Below are positions 15,038 through 22,974 of a stretch of DNA of 64,000 nt, piece after piece. Position 1 is the first letter of the stretch. Every line of letters begins with the position of its first letter. The stretch covers positions 1 to 64,000 of the forward strand of contig CAYHWW010000001.1 of NCBI GenBank assembly GCA_964360145.1, in the 5' to 3' direction. Origin of the DNA: CAYHWW01 sp964360145 (GTDB lineage Bacteria; Bdellovibrionota; UBA1018; CAYHWW01). The translations under genes were made by a program, and so were the position numbers. The notes under the pieces were generated by a model that did not search any database, was not told the origin of the DNA, and saw nothing but the letters and a program-made list of their open reading frames with translations.

Positions 15038-17350
15038 TTAGTCCAAAAACTCCAGCTGGGCGAAGCGCAGGATGAATTTCTTCACCCCCACATGCTTGAA
15101 GTCCACGGTGACTTTGACGTCCATGCCGGAGCCTTCCGAGGCCTTGATGACGCCGGGGCCGTAGTTGGGGTGTTTGACCGCCTTGCCCGCCAGCGCGCCG
15201 CCGCTGCCCGCCACCACGGGGGCGTCGTCCCGCACGTAGCGAGGGGCGTCGTCCTCGCTGGAGCCCCAGTCGTCGGCATTGAACCGCCGGGCCCCGGGGG
15301 CGAGGTCGTGGTAATCCATGTACTTGGCGGGGATCTCGTTGAAGAAGCGCGAGGGGTCCTGGAACAGGATGTTGCCGTAAACGCGCCGACTCACGGCGTG
15401 GGACATGTATAAAAGTTGTTTAGCGCGGGTCATGCCCACGTAACAGAGGCGGCGCTCCTCTTCGATATCGTCGGGGTCGGGCTCCTCGTCGTGGCGGATG
15501 GACGGGAACAAGCCCTCTTCGCAGCCCACCATGAAGACGAGGGGGAATTCGAGGCCCTTGCTCGTGTGCAAGGTCATGAGGGAGACCAGCCCCGCCGCCG
15601 CGTCCTGCTCCTCGTCCGTGGTGCTGGCCAGGGTTACGCTCTCTAAGAACGCGGTGAGCAGCTCACCGGCCCTGGGGTGCTCCCTGCCCTCCATGAATTG
15701 GCGCTGGGACGCCTCGAACTCGGCGATGATGGAGTCGAACTCCTGCAGGTTGTCCACCCGGGCCCGGGCCTCTTCGGTATTCTCGAGCTTGAGCTCCTGC
15801 ACATAACCCGTGCGGTCCAAAACCTCGTGATAGAACTCGGTGAGGCTCATGGTGGGGGCAAGGCCCCTCAGCGCCACGATCATCCTGCGAAAATCGCCCA
15901 CTTTTTTCGCCGCGGCCCCCGTCAGCGTTCCGTTGCTGATGGCGAGCTCAATGGCGTCAAAGAACGTCAGCCCCTGCTGGAACTGGATGGCTTCCACCTT
16001 TTCAACGGTGGTCTTGCCGATGCCCCGCCCCGGGACATTGATGATGCGCTTCAGGCTCACGGAGTCCGTGGGATTTAAGAGGGCCCGCAGGTAGGCGAGC
16101 ACGTCTTTGATTTCTTTGCGGTCATAGAACTTCAGCGCGCCGATGATGTTGTAGGGCACCTTCTCCCGCCGGAGCACGTCTTCGAAAATCCGGGACTGGG
16201 CGTTGGTGCGGTAGAACACGGCCACGTCCCGGAAGCTGAAGCCGTCTTCGCCGCAATGCTCTTTCAGGCGGCGCACCACAAAGGAGGCCTCGCTGTGATC
16301 ATCAGGGGTTTGGATGCGCTGGATGTTGGCGCCGGGCTCGTTGTCGGTCCAGAGGCGCTTCACCTTGCGGGTGGTGTTGTGGGCGATGAGGTCGGAGCTG
16401 GCGTTGATGATGGTCTGGGTGGAGCGGTAGTTTTGCTCGAGCTTGATCACGCGGGCCTGAGTGTAATCTTGCTCGAAATCCAGGATATTTTTGATGTCGG
16501 CGCCGCGCCACCGGTAGATGGATTGGTCTTCATCGCCCACCACGCAGAGATTTTTATGGAGGGCGGCGAGCTGGTTCACCACGAGATACTGGGCCCGGTT
16601 GGTATCCTGATACTCGTCGACGTGGATGTAGCGGAAGAGCTGCTGGTAGCGCGCCAACACGTCGGGATTGTCCCGGAAAAGCTTGTAGACCGCGGTGATG
16701 ATCTCGCCGAAGTCGATGGAGTTGGCCTTGTACATTTCTTGTTGATACATGGCGTAGAGTTTCGCGAGGTTCTTCGTGAATACGTCGAACTCGGAGGCAT
16801 CGATGTCCGCGGGCTCTTTGGCGGCGCACTTGGCCTCGTTGATGGCGTACTGGAAATTCTTCGGCGAGAACATCTTGTCGCTGAGGTTCAGTTTATTGAA
16901 GCACTCTTTGACCAGGGACAGCTGATCGGAGTCGTCCATGACGTTGAACTGGGCGGTGAAGGGGAGCCTCGCGAGCTCGCGGCGCAGGATGCGGATGCAC
17001 ACCGAATGGAACGTGCCGATCATGGGCTGGGCGCTGCTGTGGCGCCCGGCGAAACCCTCGGCCCAGAAGGGCACGGGCTTCCAGCTCTCAGGGGTGTGAC
17101 CCAGGGCGTGGGCGACGCGCTCCCGCATCTCGCCGGCGGCCTTGTTGGTGAAAGTCACCGCCAGGATATTCTCGGGGGGCACGCCACAACCCTCGATGAG
17201 GTGGACGATGCGGGTGGTGAGCATTTTCGTTTTGCCGGAGCCAGCGCCTGCGATGACCAGCACGGGGCCCTCGGTGGCAAGCACCCCCTCTTTTTGGGGG
17301 CCGTTCAAACCCTGGAGATATCTGAGATGTTGTTCGGTCATGATGTCCAT
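15038..17350 (-). CDS. pcrA: ATP-dependent DNA helicase PcrA/UvrD
   Basis: This encodes 770 residues. All superfamily 1A helicase motifs are visible: Walker A GAGSGKTKML, VDEYQDTN (motif II), GDEDQSIYRWRGAD (motif III), LEQNYRST (IV), TLHTSKGLEFPLVF (V) and LCYVGMTRAKQ (VI). The C-terminal segment (KHPNYGPGVI to the end) is the Tudor-like domain found in PcrA and UvrD, which contacts RNA polymerase. It unwinds DNA 3' to 5' in nucleotide-excision and mismatch repair and in clearing RecA or RNA polymerase. A second in-frame ATG lies at 17341. The gene ends 31 bases before the caspase-like gene on the same strand. Confidence 0.96.
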   Translation of the reverse strand: MDIMTEQHLRYLQGLNGPQKEGVLATEGPVLVIAGAGSGKTKMLTTRIVHLIEGCGVPPENILAVTFTNKAAGEMRERVAHALGHTPESWKPVPFWAEGFAGRHSSAQPMIGTFHSVCIRILRRELARLPFTAQFNVMDDSDQLSLVKECFNKLNLSDKMFSPKNFQYAINEAKCAAKEPADIDASEFDVFTKNLAKLYAMYQQEMYKANSIDFGEIITAVYKLFRDNPDVLARYQQLFRYIHVDEYQDTNRAQYLVVNQLAALHKNLCVVGDEDQSIYRWRGADIKNILDFEQDYTQARVIKLEQNYRSTQTIINASSDLIAHNTTRKVKRLWTDNEPGANIQRIQTPDDHSEASFVVRRLKEHCGEDGFSFRDVAVFYRTNAQSRIFEDVLRREKVPYNIIGALKFYDRKEIKDVLAYLRALLNPTDSVSLKRIINVPGRGIGKTTVEKVEAIQFQQGLTFFDAIELAISNGTLTGAAAKKVGDFRRMIVALRGLAPTMSLTEFYHEVLDRTGYVQELKLENTEEARARVDNLQEFDSIIAEFEASQRQFMEGREHPRAGELLTAFLESVTLASTTDEEQDAAAGLVSLMTLHTSKGLEFPLVFMVGCEEGLFPSIRHDEEPDPDDIEEERRLCYVGMTRAKQLLYMSHAVSRRVYGNILFQDPSRFFNEIPAKYMDYHDLAPGARRFNADDWGSSEDDAPRYVRDDAPVVAGSGGALAGKAVKHPNYGPGVIKASEGSGMDVKVTVDFKHVGVKKFILRFAQLEFLD

Positions 17351-17427
17351 GGAGGGGGCAACCTACGGAGGACTCAGCGGCTTGGCAACTGCTACAACAA
17401 CGCCGCCGCGGCGCAAAAAACTTTCCA

Positions 17428-17521
17428 CGAAGTCTCGGAAATGTGACTTCCGCGGGGATGTGAGGGGGTCGGCATGGGTCGGAAGTCACATTTTAGAGAC
17501 TTCGCGGACAGGTCCCGCGAA
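17428..17521. repeat. Two adjacent inverted repeats between pcrA and the 17523 gene
   Basis: The first has 25-base arms at 17428-17452 and 17480-17504 (CGAAGTCTC..AAATGTGACTTCCG, two mismatches). The second is a smaller stem, TTCGCGG (17501-17507) with CCGCGAA (17515-17521). GGACAGGTCC at 17506-17515 is identical to the terminal 10 bases of the MITE-like element at 4913-5091, so this may be a decayed or related mobile element. Confidence 0.6.
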
Positions 17522-17522
17522 A

Positions 17523-17897
17523 CTAATCCGCCGCGCTATCAACGCTGGGCGCGGCATCGCTGCCGCCGCTGGGCCTGGCACGGGCCGTGCCGCCGCCGCA
17601 AGCCTGTAAGTTCCGTAACCTCGTGGTGAAGGTGCGCAGATTCCGGCGTAAACCACGCAAATCATTTTGTAACTCACGCAACCGACTCGCACTTTCGCGT
17701 TTCACGATTGGAACACGGGCCTCTTGGTGGCTGATCTGGCGTTCCAACATCGTGATGCTGTCTCGCGCAAAAGCCCGGGCCGCATCGAGCGCCGCAGGGG
17801 TCTTGTTCCTGTCCGCCACTGGACAGCGGCCCCTCGACTGAGCGAAGGCCACTGGCGGCACGAGCAATAGAGCAAAGCACAGAATGAGTTGCAGCAT
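17523..17897 (-). CDS. Small secreted coiled-coil protein
   Basis: This encodes 124 residues with a signal peptide (MLQLILCFALLLVPPVAFAQ). The mature part is a long Arg/Leu-rich helix (about residues 40-98), likely a coiled coil, between two Cys, and ends in a Gly/Ala/Ser-rich disordered tail. AGGGGG lies 5 bases before ATG 17897. No family is recognised; periplasmic localisation is inferred. Confidence 0.62.
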   Translation of the reverse strand: MLQLILCFALLLVPPVAFAQSRGRCPVADRNKTPAALDAARAFARDSITMLERQISHQEARVPIVKRESASRLRELQNDLRGLRRNLRTFTTRLRNLQACGGGTARARPSGGSDAAPSVDSAAD

Positions 17898-18017
17898 GAT
17901 GACCCCCTATGAATAGTCTACCCATCCCGCCCGCGCTATCAACTCGTCCTGTTTGTTCACGCCCGGCAAAAGTTACCGCCGCTGGCCCGAGAACTCTCGC
18001 CGCAGTAACCTATACCT

Positions 18018-19418
18018 GTGGCCCAAGACGACAAGGGCGGCCCGCCGCCGCCCGCCCCCATCCCGTTGCTCATCTTCCACCCACTGACACCCAGCGTGGA
18101 GCAAGCCCTGCCCTTTGTTTTCACCGGCGATGTGCCCTACCAGCTCAGCGTCCATCAACTAAATAGAGATAGTTTGGACATAGTGGAGGACCATGCGCCG
18201 TCCATCGCCCTCTTTTCAGTGCTTGATGAGGATACCCGCGAGCAGCTCCGCGACATGATGCGCACCCGCGTGGAGGAACGCCAAAAAGACGGCAAGTCCA
18301 AGTATGACCCCTTGGTGCGCATCGTGCTGGTGTCCGAAGAGCGCAAAGGCATGGTGCTGGACCGCTGGCAGGAGCTGGGGGCCCATGAGGTCATGCTGGC
18401 CCCCATCCTCTCGCGCCCGCTCTTGAGCAAGCTGGAACGCCACTACCGCAAGCTCCTCGACGTGGAGAAGCGCGAGCAAGAAGACGCCGAGCGGGAGGGC
18501 CGAGCCGAAGCCCGCGCCCGTGACCGCGCCCAACGGCTCAAAAAAGCCAAAGAGAAAGCCGCGGAAAAACCCAGATTCGTGATTCATGGCAAAGCCCTCG
18601 GGCCCAACACCTTCCTTTTCCCTGCGGGGGACGACGATGAGGCGACCTCCGATGAGACCGTCACCCCCCACCGGGTCGTGATCTCCATCGAGGTGGATGC
18701 GGCGGTGATGCCCCCCGGCGAGGGCATATGGGTGAAAAACTCCCATTACCCCGAGGATGGGGACGGCGAAGCCGCCTCGGATTGGGTTGTGGGCAACGTG
18801 GGCGTCCTCGCGGAGGGCGGCGTGAACAAAGACTTCGACAAAAAAACAGTGAGGTACCGCTTTTTCGGCCAGAAGCCCGTCTATGACAAGGGCAAGAAGG
18901 CCTGGATCTTCATGGGCAAGGCGCCCAAGCTCTACGGCCCGTTCCGCACGCCGAGCGACGAAGAGGAGGCGGCGACCCGGGCCCGCAACCCCAAACACAA
19001 GCCGCCCGAGCTGGAAAAGCCCGAGAACATGGCCTTCTGCGCATCCAAGGGCAACGGCGTGTTTTTTTTCAAAAACCAGGTGGAGCCCAAGAAAGCCGAG
19101 GTTTTATTTTACACGCAAGAGCAGTGGGAAAAGAGTCCCATGAGCTTCTTCGAAAAAGATGAAGCCAAGGGATTCTGGCAAGACCACCGCGCACCCGAGG
19201 ATGAAAAAGCGGGGACCAAGGATTATCGCGAAGCCGGGAAAGACGAGCATCGCGCTCAGCAGCGCCACGGGGCCTCCCGCCCCGATGAGGCCGCGACTAA
19301 AAAATCCATTGCCCCCAGGGCCGATGCCCCACCGAGCACAGCCCCCTCCGACAGCGAAGACGACCTCGACTCCGCGCTGCTCCACGCCCTCAAAGAGGCG
19401 CGCCGCGGCAGCAAGTAA
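18018..19418 (+). CDS. Hypothetical cytoplasmic protein with degenerate receiver-like N-terminus
   Basis: This encodes 466 residues, starting at GTG 18018. Residues about 15-140 have alternating strands and helices reminiscent of a response-regulator receiver (LLIFHPL, SIALFSVLDED, VRIVLVSEERK, GAHEVMLAPI), but the paired Asp and the conserved Lys (here Ala in MLAPI) are absent, so it could not be phosphorylated in the normal way. Residues about 150-195 form a highly charged helix (EQEDAEREGRAEARARDRAQ). The remainder is beta-rich and unlike anything I know, with a Ser/Pro/Asp-rich disordered tail. Similar proteins with pseudo-receivers and long coils occur in Bdellovibrio-like genomes, from memory. 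The function is unknown. Confidence 0.65.
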   Translation: MAQDDKGGPPPPAPIPLLIFHPLTPSVEQALPFVFTGDVPYQLSVHQLNRDSLDIVEDHAPSIALFSVLDEDTREQLRDMMRTRVEERQKDGKSKYDPLVRIVLVSEERKGMVLDRWQELGAHEVMLAPILSRPLLSKLERHYRKLLDVEKREQEDAEREGRAEARARDRAQRLKKAKEKAAEKPRFVIHGKALGPNTFLFPAGDDDEATSDETVTPHRVVISIEVDAAVMPPGEGIWVKNSHYPEDGDGEAASDWVVGNVGVLAEGGVNKDFDKKTVRYRFFGQKPVYDKGKKAWIFMGKAPKLYGPFRTPSDEEEAATRARNPKHKPPELEKPENMAFCASKGNGVFFFKNQVEPKKAEVLFYTQEQWEKSPMSFFEKDEAKGFWQDHRAPEDEKAGTKDYREAGKDEHRAQQRHGASRPDEAATKKSIAPRADAPPSTAPSDSEDDLDSALLHALKEARRGSK

Positions 19419-19492
19419 CCCCAATCTGGCAGCGGTGGCATCCTTGCCCTCGACATGATACGCGGGCGACACCACCCCCAAGGAGGTCCCCC

Positions 19493-19984
19493 ATGCGGAA
19501 AATCATGTTCCTGCTGCTGTGCCTGATGATTTCTCTCATCACACCCCGCGCCCACGCAGACAGCACCGTGGTGAGCGACTCTACCCGCTACACCTTGCAT
19601 CTGAGACACGATCCCCAGGTGATTCTCCCACTGCGAGAAACGGTATTCTGGGCGGACCTCGTGCAAACCGCTGACGGGGCACCGGTCACGGAATTCACCC
19701 CCGTGTCTCAACGACGCAACCCCGCCACGGGGCAGAACGAGTGGGTGGATACTGACGGCAACGCTGTAACCACGGGAAAAACCGTGAGCACCCACCTCTG
19801 GATGCAAATGGGGGATCATGGTCATGGCGCCAGCGCCACCGAGACCCGGGCAGAACCTCGGGGCTCCCATCACCTCATTGTACGGAAAGCATTCTTCAGC
19901 ATGCCCGGCCGCTGGCAGCTCATCTTTACCTTCAAAAATGGCGCTGATGTTCTAGATCGTGCGGTGGTCCCATGCATGCTGTAA
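19493..19984 (+). CDS. Periplasmic YtkA/FixH-like protein
   Basis: This encodes 163 residues, with a signal peptide (MRKIMFLLLCLMISLITPRAHA) and a strong AAGGAGGT ribosome-binding site. The mature beta-rich domain contains HLWMQMGDHGHGA followed by FFSMPGRWQLIFTFKNG, the arrangement of YtkA-like domains, where Met and His residues may bind copper. It opens an overlapping four-gene operon: the next gene starts 13 bases before this one ends. A related domain occurs in the third gene. I infer a role in periplasmic metal handling or redox stress, but no substrate can be read from the sequence. Confidence 0.65.
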   Translation: MRKIMFLLLCLMISLITPRAHADSTVVSDSTRYTLHLRHDPQVILPLRETVFWADLVQTADGAPVTEFTPVSQRRNPATGQNEWVDTDGNAVTTGKTVSTHLWMQMGDHGHGASATETRAEPRGSHHLIVRKAFFSMPGRWQLIFTFKNGADVLDRAVVPCML

Positions 19985-20517
19985 TCCCGCCGCTACTCAC
20001 CCTGCTCTTCTCGCTAAACTCTCTTGCACTCGTGCCGCCCCAAGGCGGCAAAGACGTGGTGACCGGAAAAGAAATCAAAGTCACCGCTCCGACCAAAGCT
20101 CGGGTCGTGGTGTTTCTTTCAGCACATTGCCCCTGCTCCGCGGCCCATGAGTCGGTGTTGGCAACCCTGCATCAGCGCTTTACCCCCCAGGGCGTGGAAT
20201 TCCTCGCCATCAACTCCAATGCCAACGAAACCGAGACGGAGAGCAAGGCCCATTTCACCAAGGCCCGTCTGCCCTTCCCCGTCATTCATGACCCCAAGGC
20301 CAGTTGGGCTGACCAATTTGGCGCGCTGAAGACGCCACATGCCTTCGTATTGGATGGCAACAACGATGTGGTGTTCTCCGGTGGCGTGGACGACAGCCGA
20401 GAGGCAAAACCTGACAGCAAACAATACCTTGCCCTAGCATTGGAAGCAGTGCTCGCGGGACGCAAGCCGGATCCCTCCTCGGTGAGAGCCATCGGCTGCG
20501 TGATCACAAGACCATGA
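19972..20517 (+). CDS. Periplasmic redoxin (thioredoxin-fold, CPC motif)
   Basis: This encodes 181 residues with an N-terminal hydrophobic signal (MHAVIPPLLTLLFSLNSLAL). The AhpC/TSA-type fold is visible as VVVFLSAHCPCSAAHESVL, then GVEFLAINSNANET, FPVIHDPKASWADQFGA and TPHAFVLDGNNDVVFSGGVDD. The active site is CPC rather than CxxC, so thiol-disulfide exchange may proceed through a peroxiredoxin-like or Sco-like mechanism. A cis-Pro precedes the TPHAF strand as expected. It overlaps the genes on both sides in the operon. Redox control of metal-binding Cys in its neighbours is a reasonable inference. Confidence 0.78.
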   Translation: MHAVIPPLLTLLFSLNSLALVPPQGGKDVVTGKEIKVTAPTKARVVVFLSAHCPCSAAHESVLATLHQRFTPQGVEFLAINSNANETETESKAHFTKARLPFPVIHDPKASWADQFGALKTPHAFVLDGNNDVVFSGGVDDSREAKPDSKQYLALALEAVLAGRKPDPSSVRAIGCVITRP

Positions 20518-20936
20518 AATTGACCGTGAATTTTCTATGCCTCCTTCTCGCAGGCTGTGGCCGCTCCCCCCTCCTTCACCATGAGGAAGAAAAAAAACCG
20601 GGTGAAGCCCCTCGCATTGAACAAGCGGACGCCTCTGGTTGTCGGCTGAGCTGGCCCCGAGGGGATAACAGGCTCTGCGCCACCCCCCAATGGCTACTGC
20701 CCCCCATTGTGGGGGAAAATCGCATCCGCCTGAACTTCAATGAGAGCATTGCCAACGCCACCATCGATGCCTCGGCGGACATGCCAGACATGGGCCATGG
20801 CACTTCGCCGATCTCCCAAGTTATCGTGGATGATCACACCATCGACTTAAACGAAGTGTGGCTCATCATGAATGGCCGTTGGGTGATCCGAGTGAGGGTG
20901 AATGGCGCGGAGTCGAGCTGGAGCATAGAGCTATGA
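20514..20936 (+). CDS. Lipoprotein with YtkA-like domain
   Basis: This encodes 140 residues. MKLTVNFLCLLLAGC carries a lipobox (LLAGC), so it is a predicted lipoprotein. The mature domain has DMPDMGHGTSPIS followed by WLIMNGRWVIRVRV, matching the Met/His pattern of the 19493 protein and of YtkA-like domains. It overlaps the redoxin gene by ATGA and the barrel gene by ATGA. Two paralogous Met/His domains in one operon suggest sequential hand-over of a ligand, possibly copper. Confidence 0.66.
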   Translation: MKLTVNFLCLLLAGCGRSPLLHHEEEKKPGEAPRIEQADASGCRLSWPRGDNRLCATPQWLLPPIVGENRIRLNFNESIANATIDASADMPDMGHGTSPISQVIVDDHTIDLNEVWLIMNGRWVIRVRVNGAESSWSIEL

Positions 20937-21853
20937 GCGGCATCTTCTCTTTGCTCTTCCTTTTTTTAACGATGCCTTTGCTGAGCACCAGCGCCCAGGC
21001 CGCACCGTGTTGCAGCGGCGCGGTGGTGATGCCCACGCTCATCACCACGGACAGCAAGGCCCAGCTCGCGGGTCGCCTCATGGGCACCCAAGCAGTGGGG
21101 CGATCGCGCATGGACGGTACGAGCGTGTTCCATCGAGATGGCAATACTGACAACACCGTGCTTTGGGAACTGGCCGGGGCCTACGCGCTCTCACCCCGGT
21201 GGCAGATCCACGGCGCGGTGCCTGTAAGCTTGAGGGCCCGGGGCATAGATTCCCTGAAGGAGAACCACACGGGCCTCGGTGACGTGAGTGCGGGGGGGGC
21301 CTTTGAAGCCCTGGAAGAGCTGCTCTTCAACCCTTACAAACCCCGGGTGTGGGTTTTCATGGATGTCACCATGCCCACGGGCCGCTCTGCATACGATGAC
21401 ATCACTCCGCTGGCGGCAAGCGTGCATGGTCGCGGCAGCTGGGCCGCCACCATGGGGGCCTTCGCCGGGAAAACATGGGGCGGCTGGGACGCTGCCCTCT
21501 CGGCCCAACACGGGCGTTCCCTGCCATCACGGCACGACGTCAACGGCCGCTCCGTGCTGGTTCGGCCCGGTGCAGTCACAGCCCTCACCGCCGCCGGGGG
21601 GCACAGCTTCGGCGAGCTTCGCCTGGGCCTCTCCGTGGGACCCACCTGGGAACAACGCACCATGAGCGACTACTCTTCGAGTCGCGATACAACCGATCGG
21701 CTCTGGTGGACCGTCGGCGCTCAAGCTTCTCTCATGGCCGACGACCACTGGAGCTTCACCGCAAGCTACAATGACCAAACCCTCCTCGGCCCGACCTATA
21801 ATGCGGTGCTGGGCAGAAGCATGGGTCTTGCCGCAATCAGACGCTTCGACTAG
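20933..21853 (+). CDS. Outer-membrane beta-barrel protein with N-terminal CC motif
   Basis: This encodes 306 residues. ATG 20933 overlaps the upstream stop (ATGA) and opens a signal peptide (MSGIFSLLFLFLTMPLLSTSAQA), so it is preferred over the in-frame upstream ATG. The mature protein begins APCCSGAVVMPTLITTDSKAQ, a vicinal Cys pair followed by a conserved-looking segment; I recall similar uncharacterised proteins in myxobacteria and Bdellovibrio. The rest is a run of alternating amphipathic strands (LWELAGAYALSPRWQIHGAVPVS and onward) ending in an aromatic-poor RRFD. This looks like a 12- to 14-strand barrel. It is the last gene of the operon and could be the export or uptake pore. Confidence 0.65.
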   Translation: MSGIFSLLFLFLTMPLLSTSAQAAPCCSGAVVMPTLITTDSKAQLAGRLMGTQAVGRSRMDGTSVFHRDGNTDNTVLWELAGAYALSPRWQIHGAVPVSLRARGIDSLKENHTGLGDVSAGGAFEALEELLFNPYKPRVWVFMDVTMPTGRSAYDDITPLAASVHGRGSWAATMGAFAGKTWGGWDAALSAQHGRSLPSRHDVNGRSVLVRPGAVTALTAAGGHSFGELRLGLSVGPTWEQRTMSDYSSSRDTTDRLWWTVGAQASLMADDHWSFTASYNDQTLLGPTYNAVLGRSMGLAAIRRFD

Positions 21854-21880
21854 CGCACGACGGATACCAGAGCATTCGAT

Positions 21881-22411
21881 TTATTTCTTTTCAGGCGGCA
21901 ACAGCACGGTATCGACGACGTGTACCCACCCGTTTGAGGCCGACACGGTCCCGAGCACTTTCGCATCATTGATGCGAATCTCTTTGCCCTTCAGCGCGAC
22001 CTTCACGTTTTCCATGTTGGCCTGGTTCAGCGTCTCTCCATTGGTAAGGGCATTGGGGCCCTTGCCGCCCTTGCTTCCAACGTACACATGGTACTCGAGG
22101 ATGTGCTGGAGCTTGCCCTTGTTCTCGGCTTTCTTCAGCGTATCCAGCGTGCCCTCTGGGATCTTTTTGAAAGCAGCATCGGTGGGCGCGAATACCGTGA
22201 ACGGACCCGGGTTAGCGAAAAAATCGACGTAGTCGGCTGCCTGCAACAGCTCGACCAGAATTTTATGATCAGGAGAACCGGTCGCCACGCCCACGATGTT
22301 GGGCTTCTTCGAGACGTCACCCTTGATCGCGCTTTGCCCCGGTTCACCGGCATGGGCGCCAACGAGAGTTGCGAGGAAAAGTGCTGCTACTGCTGTTACA
22401 GACCTAAACAT
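21881..22411 (-). CDS. Secreted fasciclin (FAS1) domain protein
   Basis: This encodes 176 residues with a signal peptide (MFRSVTAVAALFLATLVGAHA). The FAS1 domain fills the mature protein: FFANPGPFTVFAPTDAAFKKIPEGTLDTL (H1 block), then HILEYHVYVG and VLGTVSASNGWVHVVDTVLLPP (H2 block). FAS1 domains mediate adhesion or protein interactions. Here the gene is downstream of a cytochrome c gene and divergent from nosZ, and it appears to belong to the same lower-GC cluster. Its role in N2O respiration, if any, is unknown. Confidence 0.88.
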   Translation of the reverse strand: MFRSVTAVAALFLATLVGAHAGEPGQSAIKGDVSKKPNIVGVATGSPDHKILVELLQAADYVDFFANPGPFTVFAPTDAAFKKIPEGTLDTLKKAENKGKLQHILEYHVYVGSKGGKGPNALTNGETLNQANMENVKVALKGKEIRINDAKVLGTVSASNGWVHVVDTVLLPPEKK

Positions 22412-22431
22412 AGAGCCTCCGGAGTGAATGA

Positions 22432-22872
22432 TTACTTTTTCTTCTTACTGGGAGCGGCCGGCTTTCCGTCGATCTCACGGAGATATTCGAGCACGGCACG
22501 CGCCTCTTCTTGCGAGATATTCTGAAAGGTCATGGGCACCATGAACTCACCCAACAGTCCCTTGGCCGTCTCGTCTTCCTCGAGCATCTGCGCGGGATTG
22601 AGAATCATATTCATAATCCATTCGGGCTTGCGTCGCTGGGTGACCCCCCTCAATGCCGGCCCCACATACCTCTCTTCGCTTTTGTGGCAGGCGGAACACT
22701 TCGCAGTGAACACCTTTTTTCCCCTGGCAACCAGTGCAACATCAATTTTTTCCAGTGAAACGTCTTTAACGGGACCAATTCCCTTGCCGCTGTCAGCGAG
22801 GGCCAGTGCCCCCAGCATGAATGGGACAATCATTCCCAATGTGAGCCCATAATGGCCCGTTGCCGATCTCAT
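22432..22872 (-). CDS. c-type cytochrome next to nosZ
   Basis: This encodes 146 residues. ATG 22872 is preceded by AAGGAGA, so the longer frame starting at 22929 is rejected. An N-terminal hydrophobic segment (LTLGMIVPFMLGALALA) exports it. The single haem motif CSACH has its distal Met candidate in EFMVPMTFQNISQ; KKVFTAKCSACHKSEERYVGPALRGV is a class I cytochrome c start. The C-terminus is Lys-rich. Divergent from nosZ and paired with the FAS1 gene, it is the likely periplasmic electron donor to nitrous-oxide reductase. Confidence 0.88.
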   Translation of the reverse strand: MRSATGHYGLTLGMIVPFMLGALALADSGKGIGPVKDVSLEKIDVALVARGKKVFTAKCSACHKSEERYVGPALRGVTQRRKPEWIMNMILNPAQMLEEDETAKGLLGEFMVPMTFQNISQEEARAVLEYLREIDGKPAAPSKKKK

Positions 22873-22974
22873 CTTCCGTCTCCTTTTCTTAAGTAGAATA
22901 TGAAGCGACATGAAATGTAATGCTTTCATATCGCGACAACCCTAACGTATACCAAAAAAAAGAGAGAGGCACTC

